Source of the DNA: Candidatus Omnitrophota bacterium
Lineage (GTDB): Bacteria; Omnitrophota; Gorgyraeia; Gygaellales; Profunditerraquicolaceae
NCBI GenBank assembly: GCA_023229385.1
Contig: JALNZI010000014.1
Location: 8,054-30,947 of the forward strand
DNA length: 22,894 nucleotides
Direction of reading: 5' to 3'
The notes below the pieces were generated by a model, which saw only the letters and a list, made by a program, of their open reading frames with translations, had not been told where the DNA came from and ran no database searches. The position numbers and the translations under genes were made by a program. Shown piece after piece: positions 7,366 through 14,162 of this stretch (positions are counted from its first letter, which is position 1; each line of letters begins with the position of its first letter).

Positions 7366-8013
7366 TTAAACCTTAGCGCATAGCGAGATAATCTGCTCCA
7401 GTACTTCCTGGGCATCTAAATCCGCATTCAAACTATGCAGTTTCTTTTGCTGCTCGTAATACTTTATCAAAGAAGCAACTTCATTCTTATAAACTTCCAG
7501 GCGCTTACGCACCGTGATTTCATTATCGTCAGAGCGTTGATACAGCTCACCATTACAATTATCGCATAACCCGCTAACCTTAGGAGGCATATTTACCTTA
7601 TGAAAATTCGCTCCGCACTTGGAGCAAACCAACCTGCCGGTAAGCCTTTTAATAATTACCTCGTCGCTTGTATTTAAATAAACTACTATATCTACCGCAA
7701 ACTTCTTGCGGCCTAAAATCTCATCCAGGGTCTTAGCTTGGGATAGAGTCCTGGGATAACCGTCTAAAATAAAGCCTTTCTTTATATCCGGATTATTAAA
7801 ACGCTGATCAAGCATTGAAGCTACTAAATCATCCGGCACAAGCAGCCCTTTATCCATAATACCTTTAGCTTCTTTACCCAGAGGAGTCCCGGCTTTAACA
7901 TTCTGCCTTAATATGTCCCCAGTGGATATGTGCGGCAGATTTAACCTCTCAGCCAGCCTTTTTGCCTGCGTACCTTTACCTGCTCCAGGTGGACCTAAAA
8001 GAACCAGATACAT
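7366..8013 (-). CDS. adk: Adenylate kinase, long form with zinc lid
   Basis: It converts ATP and AMP to two ADP. The 215 residues are the long bacterial form. The P-loop GPPGAGKGT is at 7-15 and GFILDGYPRT spans 80-89. The LID carries C130, C133, C150 and C153 (CSKC...CDNC), the structural zinc site typical of Gram-positive and many other bacteria but absent in E. coli. The start overlaps the secY stop in TAATG, and GGGAGAAG lies just upstream, so translation is probably coupled. The secY-adk-map order is the common bacterial one. Confidence 0.99.
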   Translation of the reverse strand: MYLVLLGPPGAGKGTQAKRLAERLNLPHISTGDILRQNVKAGTPLGKEAKGIMDKGLLVPDDLVASMLDQRFNNPDIKKGFILDGYPRTLSQAKTLDEILGRKKFAVDIVVYLNTSDEVIIKRLTGRLVCSKCGANFHKVNMPPKVSGLCDNCNGELYQRSDDNEITVRKRLEVYKNEVASLIKYYEQQKKLHSLNADLDAQEVLEQIISLCAKV

Positions 8014-9359
8014 TATCTTCTCCCTTTAATATGGCCGCTTTTAATAAAACCTTCATAGTGATGTGTCAAAAGGTGCGATTCAATCTGCTTTAAGGTATCC
8101 AGCATAACCCCAACGATAATTAAAATTCCCGTACCGCCGAAAAACGAAGCTACCAAATAAGGTATCTTAAGCCAGGCCATAATAAAATCCGGAAAAATTG
8201 CGATTACCGCGATAAAACTGGCGCCGGCTAAAGTGATCCTGGTCATTACATAATCAAGGAATTCAGCAGTTGGCTTGCCTGGCCGTATCCCCGGGATAAA
8301 CCCGCCGTATTTCTTCATATTTTCAGACAGGTCATTGGGATTAAACACAATCGCCGTATAAAAATAACAGAAGAAAATTATCAAAAGAGCATAAACTACA
8401 GAATACAAAACCTGTCCGCGGATCAAACCTTCAGCTAAACGCTGAAACCCGGGATTAGGTATAAAAGAAGCAAGGGTTGCCGGAAAAAGTATAATTGACT
8501 GCGCAAAGATAATCGCGATAACACCGGAGGTATCAACTTTAAGCGGTATATAAGTACTCTGACCTCCGTAAATCTTTCGGCCCACTATGCGCCGGGCATA
8601 TTGCACAGGGATTTTTCTTACCCCCTGCGTAATCATGATTACCGCAAAAACCACGCCTACCAGCAATAAGGCCATAACCAACAAAGTGATCGGCTGGATC
8701 TGCCTGCGGCTGGCAGCAAAAGGTGAAATTAAAACAAACAACTGGTTTAAAGCTGTAGGAATCCTGGAAATAATACCTGCGGTAATCACCAGGGATATGC
8801 CGTTTCCAATGCCGCGCTCCTGGATCTGCTCTCCCAGCCACATAATAAAAATCGTCCCGGTAGTAAGCGTCAACACCGTCAAGATGCGGAAACCCCAACC
8901 CGGATGCATAACAATCTGCAACCCCTCAAAACGAGCCGGATTCTCCAGCCAAAGAGCAATAAAATAAGACTGTACAACCGAAAGTAGAACCGTTCCGTAA
9001 CGGGTAAATTGATTTATTTTTTCGTATCCGGACTTACCCTCTTTAGCCATTTTCTCAAAAGCCGGAATTACCGCAGTCAAAAGCTGCATAATAATGGACG
9101 ATGAGATATAGGGCATTATCCCCAGGGCAAATATGGTCAGCCGCTCCATAGCGCCGCCGGAAAACATATTGATTATACCAAAGAGCGTACCGCCCTGAGT
9201 CTTAGCAATCCGGTTAAAGAAATCCGCTAAAGCAGCCCCGTCAATACCGGGAGTAGGAATATAACAACCTACGCGGTAAATCGCGATAAGCGCGCCGGTG
9301 ATGATCAGCCGCTTTTTTAGATCCGGGATTTTAAACGCATTAACCAGTGCGTTAAACAT
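8013..9359 (-). CDS. secY: Protein translocase channel subunit SecY
   Basis: SecY forms the inner-membrane protein-conducting channel with SecE and SecG. The 448 residues have the usual ten hydrophobic segments. Signatures include YRVGCYIPTPGID (TM1 and plug approach), PYISSSIIMQLLTAVIP (TM2), GERGIG-type loop QIQERGIGNGISL, and KYGGFIPGIRPGKPT with the later ITLAGASFIAVIAIFP. The first codons overlap the 3' end of rplO by 8 bases and no strong ribosome site is visible, so translation likely depends on coupling to L15. Confidence 0.99.
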   Translation of the reverse strand: MFNALVNAFKIPDLKKRLIITGALIAIYRVGCYIPTPGIDGAALADFFNRIAKTQGGTLFGIINMFSGGAMERLTIFALGIMPYISSSIIMQLLTAVIPAFEKMAKEGKSGYEKINQFTRYGTVLLSVVQSYFIALWLENPARFEGLQIVMHPGWGFRILTVLTLTTGTIFIMWLGEQIQERGIGNGISLVITAGIISRIPTALNQLFVLISPFAASRRQIQPITLLVMALLLVGVVFAVIMITQGVRKIPVQYARRIVGRKIYGGQSTYIPLKVDTSGVIAIIFAQSIILFPATLASFIPNPGFQRLAEGLIRGQVLYSVVYALLIIFFCYFYTAIVFNPNDLSENMKKYGGFIPGIRPGKPTAEFLDYVMTRITLAGASFIAVIAIFPDFIMAWLKIPYLVASFFGGTGILIIVGVMLDTLKQIESHLLTHHYEGFIKSGHIKGRR

Positions 9360-9909
9360 TTATGATTTCTACTTTACCGCCGGCGTTAACAATCTCAGCT
9401 GCCGCGCGCTTAGAAAACGCGTGCGCCTGTATAGTTAAAGCATTCTTAATACTGCCGTTTCCTAATATTTTAATTAGAGCGCTTTCATCGCGGATGAAAC
9501 CATTATCCTTTAAGACCTGAGGCGTAACTACAGTTTCTTTAATCGAACTCAAATCTTCTATATTAACAATCTGGTATATTTTCTTAAAATTACTTACGAA
9601 ACCCCGCTTAGGCATCTTGCGAATAAGCGGAGATTGACCTCCTTCAAAACCTAAATAAAAATGCCTTCCGGCACGCGAGGTCTGGCCTTTGCTTCCACGC
9701 GTAGATGTCTTACCATGGCCGGATTTTGGACCGCGGCCCAGGTATTTTCTTTTCTTGTGGGAACCAAACGGACGCTTAAGATTATGCAAAGCAAGCGAAC
9801 TTACCTCAACCTTTTCCTCTGTTTTTTCTGAGGCGGCCTTCTTAGTCGCCGTCTGCTTAGCTGTCGGCTGCTTAACTAATTTTTTACTGCTGGTTTTTTT
9901 CTCTTTCAT
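9352..9909 (-). CDS. rplO: 50S ribosomal protein L15 with N-terminal extension
   Basis: L15 is a late-assembly large-subunit protein. The family core begins at about residue 41 (LHNLKRPFGSHKKRK) and continues through YLGRGPKSGHGKTSTRGSKG to the end (185 residues in all). Residues 1-40 are an extra Lys/Thr/Ala/Glu-rich segment without recognisable family. The ATG has AAGGAG only 14 bases upstream, rather far. A TTG at residue 41, with GAGG 14 bases before it, is a possible alternative start that would give a normal-length L15. The extension occupies the place where rpmD normally lies; rpmD itself is absent. I favour the ATG because the frame is open throughout. Confidence 0.95.
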   Translation of the reverse strand: MKEKKTSSKKLVKQPTAKQTATKKAASEKTEEKVEVSSLALHNLKRPFGSHKKRKYLGRGPKSGHGKTSTRGSKGQTSRAGRHFYLGFEGGQSPLIRKMPKRGFVSNFKKIYQIVNIEDLSSIKETVVTPQVLKDNGFIRDESALIKILGNGSIKNALTIQAHAFSKRAAAEIVNAGGKVEIINV

Positions 9910-9910
9910 T

Positions 9911-10363
9911 TTATTCTTTAAGGCTCCTTAGACCTTGCATCGTAGCCTTGATTACATTAATTGGATTATTGGACTTTAAGCACTTGGTAAGGATATCCTT
10001 AATCCCGGCAGCTTCGCAAATCGCGCGAACCGGACCGGCAGCGATAACTCCCGTTCCTTCTGATGCGGGCTTAAGCATAACACTTGCCGCGCCAAACTTA
10101 CCGACGATGCCATGAGGAATAGTTGAACCCTCCATGGGGATATTAAAAAGACTCTTTTTTGCCTTAGTCAGGGATTTGCGGATAGCCTCGGCAACTTCAT
10201 TGGCTTTATCCAAAGCAAAACCTACTCTGCCTTTGCCGTCTCCGACAACCACTAAGGCGCTAAAGTGCAGTTTCTTACCGCCCTTGGTTACCTTGGTAAC
10301 CCGGTTTATACTAATTACCTTTTCAACTAAATCCGACTGCTGTGCAATATTTAATTCACGCAT
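9911..10363 (-). CDS. rpsE: 30S ribosomal protein S5
   Basis: S5 helps translational accuracy and mRNA helicase activity at the mRNA entry site. The N-terminal double-stranded RNA-binding domain (VISINRVTKVTKGGKKLHFS) and the second domain (ASEGTGVIAAGPVRAICEAA, NNPINVIKATMQGL) are complete. At 150 residues it ends right after GLRSLKE and lacks the roughly 17-residue tail found in E. coli S5. It is followed one base later by rplO, so there is no rpmD between them. A GGAG sequence precedes the ATG. Confidence 0.98.
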   Translation of the reverse strand: MRELNIAQQSDLVEKVISINRVTKVTKGGKKLHFSALVVVGDGKGRVGFALDKANEVAEAIRKSLTKAKKSLFNIPMEGSTIPHGIVGKFGAASVMLKPASEGTGVIAAGPVRAICEAAGIKDILTKCLKSNNPINVIKATMQGLRSLKE

Positions 10364-10366
10364 AAT

Positions 10367-10726
10367 TTAAAACTCCATTCCACCTTTTCTTAATGCCTCG
10401 GCAAAAGATTTGATCCTGCCATGATAAAGATAACCCGCCCGGTCAAAAATCACCTTGCTAATCCCTTTTTCTTTTGCGGTCTTAGCGAAAACCTCTCCAA
10501 AAAGAGCGGATGATTTAAGGTTTCCGGCGGAAGGAAACTTTTGTTTTAAGGTTTTATCTTTAGTAGAAAGAGAAAATAAAACCTTAGCGCAAGTATCATC
10601 CAAAACCTGCGCAGAGATATTTTTTAAAGAACGGTGCACAACCAAACGCGGTTTCTCCGGCGTGCCCGACATCTTCATTTTGATTCTTTTATGCCTCTTT
10701 AACCTTAATTCTTCTTTTTTTCTCAT
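10367..10726 (-). CDS. rplR: 50S ribosomal protein L18
   Basis: L18 binds 5S rRNA in the central protuberance with L5. The 119 residues match the family. Conserved parts are RLVVHRSLKNISAQVLDD and the C-terminal FDRAGYLYHGRIKSFAEALR. It follows rplF by one base. Only a weak purine stretch (ACGGGAAAA) precedes the ATG, so translational coupling is likely. Confidence 0.99.
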   Translation of the reverse strand: MRKKEELRLKRHKRIKMKMSGTPEKPRLVVHRSLKNISAQVLDDTCAKVLFSLSTKDKTLKQKFPSAGNLKSSALFGEVFAKTAKEKGISKVIFDRAGYLYHGRIKSFAEALRKGGMEF

Positions 10727-10727
10727 T

Positions 10728-11273
10728 TTATTTTCCCGTGGCCTGCGCCTTTCCTACTTTCTTTTTGACATGCTCTCCTAAATAACGTATCCCTTTACCT
10801 TTATAAGGCTCAGGCGGATAAATCGAACGAATCTCAGCGGCCATTTTTCCAATCAGCTCTTTGTCTACGCTCTTTAAGATTACCTGCGTAGGCTTGGGAG
10901 TCTCAATTTTTACACCCGAGGGAATAGAGATATTCACCGGATGGGAGAACCCTAAAGCCATATTCAATTTGTCTCCGGCTACCGCGGCTTTAAACCCTAC
11001 CCCTTGAATCTCAAGCTCCTTGACGTATCCCTCAGTTACACCCTTGATCATATTTACAATCAGGGCACGAAAAAGTCCATGCATGGATTTATCTACCTTT
11101 GTATCAGATACCCTTTTGACGAAAAGCTGATTATCCTTAATCTCTATACTGATGCGATCGGATAATTTACGATTGATCTTTCCTTTCGGGCCCTCAACAA
11201 AGACTACTCCATCCTTAACTTCAATTTTTACTTCCTTTGGTATCGCTACCAGCTTCTTTCCAATTCTAGACAT
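10728..11273 (-). CDS. rplF: 50S ribosomal protein L6
   Basis: L6 binds near the sarcin-ricin loop and factor-binding site. The 181 residues contain the two repeated L6 domains: MSRIGKKLVAIPKEVKIEV at the start and IRSIYPPEPYKGKGIRYLGE toward the end. Its GAGGA ribosome site lies within a small hairpin (11283-11297), and a larger hairpin sits just upstream. The leader between rpsH and rplF is thus the most structured one directly at a start codon in this window. Confidence 0.99.
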   Translation of the reverse strand: MSRIGKKLVAIPKEVKIEVKDGVVFVEGPKGKINRKLSDRISIEIKDNQLFVKRVSDTKVDKSMHGLFRALIVNMIKGVTEGYVKELEIQGVGFKAAVAGDKLNMALGFSHPVNISIPSGVKIETPKPTQVILKSVDKELIGKMAAEIRSIYPPEPYKGKGIRYLGEHVKKKVGKAQATGK

Positions 11274-11282
11274 TTATTTTTT

Positions 11283-11297
11283 TCCTCAAATAGAGGA
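11283..11297 (-). promoter_or_regulatory. Hairpin covering the rplF ribosome-binding site
   Basis: On the mRNA, UCCUC pairs with GAGGA around the loop UAUUU. GAGGA is the only plausible ribosome site for rplF, ten bases before its ATG. When formed, the hairpin would hide it. UCCU could instead pair with the AGGA in the loop of the neighbouring larger hairpin, which would free the ribosome site. The pairings are visible; the switching idea is inference. Confidence 0.5.
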
Positions 11298-11330
11298 CAC
11301 CCGCGCAATTCCTTATAAGCGCGGGGTGCC
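11296..11330 (-). promoter_or_regulatory. GC-rich hairpin in the rpsH-rplF gap
   Basis: As mRNA, GGCACCCCGCGC pairs with GCGCGGGUGUC (one bulged C, one G-U pair, about 11 pairs) around the loop UUAUAAGGAAUU. It begins one base after the rpsH stop codon. No U-tract follows, so it is unlikely to be a terminator. It may block 3' exonucleases, pause ribosomes or polymerase, or control rplF. Confidence 0.6.
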
Positions 11331-11331
11331 T

Positions 11332-11727
11332 TTACCAAACATAACCAATAACTTCCCCGCCGATGCCTTTTTCCCTAGCTTCTTTATCGGTAACTACACC
11401 TTGAGATGTTGAAATAATCGCCAATCCCCTGCCTCGTAAAACTGAAGGCACCTTTTTTCCGGGAACATAAACCCTTAATCCGGGTTTAGAGATACGTTTT
11501 AAGTTACGGATAGCGGATTTGCCTGCGGTATATTTTAGATAAACCCTGACTACCCCCTGTTTTTTATCTTCAATCAGTTTAAAATTATCAATATACCCGT
11601 TATCCTTAAGAATAGTTATAATTGATTTTATATTATTAGATGCCGGCAGGTCCACAACATCTCTCTTAATAATTATGGCGTTGCGTATAATCGTAAAAAC
11701 ATCTGCAATTAAATCTGTTCTTGACAT
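11332..11727 (-). CDS. rpsH: 30S ribosomal protein S8
   Basis: S8 binds the central domain of 16S rRNA and in E. coli represses the spc operon. The 131 residues are full length, from MSRTDLIADVFTIIRNAIII to the signature ISTSQGVVTDKEAREK and the end GGEVIGYVW. The only ribosome site is a GGGGG run five bases before the ATG. The gene is preceded by a 100-base gap holding two large hairpins, out of keeping with the rest of the operon. Confidence 0.99.
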   Translation of the reverse strand: MSRTDLIADVFTIIRNAIIIKRDVVDLPASNNIKSIITILKDNGYIDNFKLIEDKKQGVVRVYLKYTAGKSAIRNLKRISKPGLRVYVPGKKVPSVLRGRGLAIISTSQGVVTDKEAREKGIGGEVIGYVW

Positions 11728-11746
11728 TTAGCCCCCATTTTAATGA

Positions 11747-11789
11747 ACGCTTGACTTACGAACGCGACAGTGTGAGCAAGTCAATGCGT
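11747..11789 (-). promoter_or_regulatory. Large hairpin next to the rpsH ribosome site
   Basis: On the mRNA, ACGC, a bulged A and UUGACUUGC pair with GUAAGUCAAGCGU, giving 13 base pairs with one G-U and a 16-base loop. It ends about 19 bases before the rpsH start codon, just upstream of the GGGGG ribosome site. A role in S8 translation is plausible from position only. Confidence 0.6.
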
Positions 11790-11794
11790 GAATT

Positions 11795-11821
11795 AATACT
11801 TTGCCTGTCCGGCAAAGTATT
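11795..11821 (-). promoter_or_regulatory. Perfect 11-base-pair hairpin after rpsN
   Basis: AAUACUUUGCC pairs perfectly with GGCAAAGUAUU around the five-base loop GGACA. It starts six bases after the rpsN stop. On the transcribed strand it is followed by AAUUC, not a U-tract, so it is not a good intrinsic terminator. It could be an RNA-protein site, an mRNA stabiliser, or a dispersed palindromic repeat. Confidence 0.6.
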
Positions 11822-11827
11822 TTGTAT

Positions 11828-12013
11828 CTACCAACTCGCCTTTTTCACTCCAGGGATTAACCCCTGCCAAGCCAGCTCTCTAAAACAAATCCTGCAAAGT
11901 TGAAACCTTCTTAAATAACCATTACTCCTGCCGCAAATTGAGCAGCGGTTATATTTACGGGTTGAAAATTTTGCCGGTCTTTTCCATCTAGCGATTTGAG
12001 AATTCTTTGCCAT
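11828..12013 (-). CDS. rpsN: 30S ribosomal protein S14, zinc type
   Basis: This is the short, zinc-ribbon S14 (61 residues) rather than the 101-residue zinc-free form. C24, C27, C40 and C43 (CSIC...CRIC) are the metal ligands, and the end WQGLIPGVKKASW is typical. AAGGATAAGGA precedes the ATG, two bases after rplE. It ends with TAG and is followed by the 100-base structured gap before rpsH. Confidence 0.99.
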   Translation of the reverse strand: MAKNSQIARWKRPAKFSTRKYNRCSICGRSNGYLRRFQLCRICFRELAWQGLIPGVKKASW

Positions 12014-12015
12014 TA

Positions 12016-12567
12016 TTATTCCTTATCCTTAAAGGGCATGCCAAAATATTTTAACATCGCCCTTGCCTGGTCAACACTCTTGGCGTTTTTAATCACAAAG
12101 GTAATATCCATGCCCTGCGTGCGGGTAATCTTATCATATTCAATTTCCGGGAATATTATCTGCTCGCTTAAGCCTAAGGTATAATTGTTCGCCTTGTCAA
12201 AAGAATCCCGGGAGACGCCGCGGAAATCACGGATACGCGGTAAAGAGATATTCAATAAGCGGTCCATGAATTCATACATCATCGCTTTTCTTAAAGTCAC
12301 CTTTGCCCCAACTGCTTGGCCCTGTCTAACTTTAAAATTAGCGATTGCTTTCTTTGCCCTGCGGATAATCGGTTTTTGTCCGGTTATATTGGCCAATTCC
12401 TCAGCAGCTTTTTCCAGCATTTTAATATCCTGAGTACCCTCGCCAATACCCATATTCACTACAATTTTAGTTACTGCAGGCACAGCCATTTTATTCTTAA
12501 TCTTAAAATCCTGCATAAGATTAGGAACGATTTCATTACGATATTTTTCCAATAACCTGGGTATCAT
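12016..12567 (-). CDS. rplE: 50S ribosomal protein L5
   Basis: L5 binds 5S rRNA and contacts P-site tRNA and S13. The 183 residues are full length. Recognisable blocks are VPAVTKIVVNMGIGEG, the rRNA-binding KAIANFKVRQGQAVGAKVTL and RIRDFRGVSRDSFD. Its ATG is one base after the rplX stop. Confidence 0.99.
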   Translation of the reverse strand: MIPRLLEKYRNEIVPNLMQDFKIKNKMAVPAVTKIVVNMGIGEGTQDIKMLEKAAEELANITGQKPIIRRAKKAIANFKVRQGQAVGAKVTLRKAMMYEFMDRLLNISLPRIRDFRGVSRDSFDKANNYTLGLSEQIIFPEIEYDKITRTQGMDITFVIKNAKSVDQARAMLKYFGMPFKDKE

Positions 12568-12568
12568 T

Positions 12569-12880
12569 TTATAACGCCCCTTTACAGCTCTTGCAAAATC
12601 TGGATTTTGTGCCGTCCTTTAATATCATTACCCCTACACGGCTGGGTTTGGAGCAATGCTTACAGAAAAGCATAAGGTTAGAAATACTCACCGGCATTTC
12701 AATTGAAACTATCCCGCCTTTTTGATCCTGGCGGCTCTGGCGCTTATGTTTCTTGGCAAGATTTAAACCCTCAACTAAAGCCCGCGCACCATCCTCAATC
12801 AGATTAATTACTTTACCCTGTTTACCTTTGTCCTTGCCCTTAATTATCTGAACGATATCATTCTTTTTTATTTTTTGCAT
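12569..12880 (-). CDS. rplX: 50S ribosomal protein L24 with zinc ribbon
   Basis: L24 starts 50S assembly. The N-terminal KOW motif is seen in KKNDIVQIIKGKDKGKQGKV. The C-terminus carries C73, C76, C96 and C99 (CKHC...CKSC), a zinc-ribbon (C+) end found in some bacterial lineages and absent in E. coli. The 103 residues are the normal length. The start overlaps the rplN stop (TAATG). Confidence 0.99.
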   Translation of the reverse strand: MQKIKKNDIVQIIKGKDKGKQGKVINLIEDGARALVEGLNLAKKHKRQSRQDQKGGIVSIEMPVSISNLMLFCKHCSKPSRVGVMILKDGTKSRFCKSCKGAL

Positions 12881-13248
12881 TAAATTACCTCTGGTGCTAA
12901 AGAAATTATTTTATTAAAATTCTTATCCCTCAACTCACGGGCAACCGGCCCGAATACGCGCGTACCTCTGGGGTTATCTTTTTCGTCGATAATCACTATA
13001 GCATTACGGTCAAAACGTAAGATTGAACCATCCGCTCTTCTTATATCATGCCTGGTACGCACAATTACCGCCCGGGCCTTCTCGCCTTTTTTTACAGCCG
13101 CCCCGGGTATAGATTCTTTAATGTTTACATTAATCACATCCCCGATCTCGGCATTAAAACTTCCCTTTTTGCCTAAGGTAGCAATCATTGAAGCCCGGCG
13201 TGCCCCGGTATTATCCGCAACATCTAAAATACTACGTAGTTGAATCAT
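12880..13248 (-). CDS. rplN: 50S ribosomal protein L14
   Basis: L14 lies at the subunit interface and contacts 16S helix 44. The 122 residues are exactly the usual length. Typical blocks are LDVADNTGARRASMIATLG, VNVNIKESIPGAAVKKGEKA-like strand and RGTRVFGPVARELRD. It follows rpsQ with no gap and overlaps rplX by one base. Confidence 0.99.
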   Translation of the reverse strand: MIQLRSILDVADNTGARRASMIATLGKKGSFNAEIGDVINVNIKESIPGAAVKKGEKARAVIVRTRHDIRRADGSILRFDRNAIVIIDEKDNPRGTRVFGPVARELRDKNFNKIISLAPEVI

Positions 13249-13527
13249 TTATGCAATCTCCTCAGGAGTAATCTCAACCTTCTGGAACTTCTTTAACACT
13301 TCCTTAACAATAAAACGTTTATCTTTTGACAAAGGGCGGCTTTCAACGATTCTTACCGTATCCCCTAACTTCGCGATACCCTTTTCATCATGCGCCTTGA
13401 ATTTATTATGCAGCTTTACCGTTTTAGAATATTTCGCATGCCTGCCTAAATGCATAGTCTTGACCACTACTGTCTTCTGCATCTTATCGCTAACTACCAC
13501 TCCGGTAAACTCTTTTTGCCTACCCAT
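13249..13527 (-). CDS. rpsQ: 30S ribosomal protein S17
   Basis: S17 is an OB-fold 16S rRNA-binding protein. The core is typical: EFTGVVVSDKMQKTVVVKT, HDEKGIAKLGDTVRIVESRP and LSKDKRFIVKEVL. At 92 residues it is a little longer than E. coli S17 (84) at the C-terminus (FQKVEITPEEIA). It is one base after rpmC. Confidence 0.99.
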   Translation of the reverse strand: MGRQKEFTGVVVSDKMQKTVVVKTMHLGRHAKYSKTVKLHNKFKAHDEKGIAKLGDTVRIVESRPLSKDKRFIVKEVLKKFQKVEITPEEIA

Positions 13528-13528
13528 C

Positions 13529-13720
13529 TTATTTATCTTTCTTCTCTTTTAAGATTGTCCTGATCCGGGCAATATCCTGCCTGATCAGACCAAACTTGTG
13601 CGGTTTCTCTACGCTGCCCGTATAACGCTGAGTATTCAGCTTAGCTAACTCATCATACAAAGCCTTCTCTTTTACCAACAACTCATCTTCCGATAGATTT
13701 CTCAACTCTTCTGTTTTCAT
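13529..13720 (-). CDS. rpmC: 50S ribosomal protein L29
   Basis: L29 is a small two-helix protein at the exit tunnel that helps dock trigger factor and SRP. The 63 residues match the family: MKTEELRNLSEDELLVKEKA, then LRFQ-like helix ending GLIRQDIARIRTILKEKK. It sits one base after rplP and one base before rpsQ. Confidence 0.98.
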   Translation of the reverse strand: MKTEELRNLSEDELLVKEKALYDELAKLNTQRYTGSVEKPHKFGLIRQDIARIRTILKEKKDK

Positions 13721-13721
13721 A

Positions 13722-14138
13722 TTATTTATGCGCCCTGGTTACAAATTTAGTACGCAGAGGGATCTTAAAGGCTGCCATACGAAAGCAGGCCTTGGCATAT
13801 TCCTCGGGAATCCCGCCTAACTCAAAAAGTATGCGGCCTCTTTTTACCACACAAACCCAATGATCGAGGTCGCCTTTTCCTTTACCCATACGTACTTCTG
13901 CCGGTTTCTTGGTGATGGATTTATCCGGGAATATCCTGATCCAAAGCTTACCGCCTTTATGCAGCTGGCGCGCCAGAATAACGCGCACCGCTTCAATCTG
14001 GTTATTCTTAACCCAACCGTTCTCTAATGACTTTAGACCGAATTCCCCATAAGACAAATACGCGCCGCTAGTGGCTATTCCGCGCCTCTGCCCTTTTTGC
14101 AATTTACGATATTTGACTCTCTTTGGCATTAAAACCAT
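13722..14138 (-). CDS. rplP: 50S ribosomal protein L16
   Basis: L16 contacts A-site tRNA and is needed for late 50S assembly. The 138 residues include PKRVKYRK at the start and KKPAEVRMGKGKG, where R83 matches the E. coli arginine that is hydroxylated (R81). AGGAG nine bases upstream fits the ATG giving MVLMPKRV; a start three codons later would sit too far from it. A 24-base gap separates it from rpsC. Confidence 0.99.
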   Translation of the reverse strand: MVLMPKRVKYRKLQKGQRRGIATSGAYLSYGEFGLKSLENGWVKNNQIEAVRVILARQLHKGGKLWIRIFPDKSITKKPAEVRMGKGKGDLDHWVCVVKRGRILFELGGIPEEYAKACFRMAAFKIPLRTKFVTRAHK

Positions 14139-14162
14139 GTCTTACTGCTCCTAACTCTAGTA

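Noticed and set aside
11795..11825. Intrinsic terminator for plus-strand transcription (hairpin followed by TTTTG)
   Set aside because: There is no plus-strand gene to terminate, and the T run is only three or four long beyond the stem. On the minus strand there is no T-tract at all.
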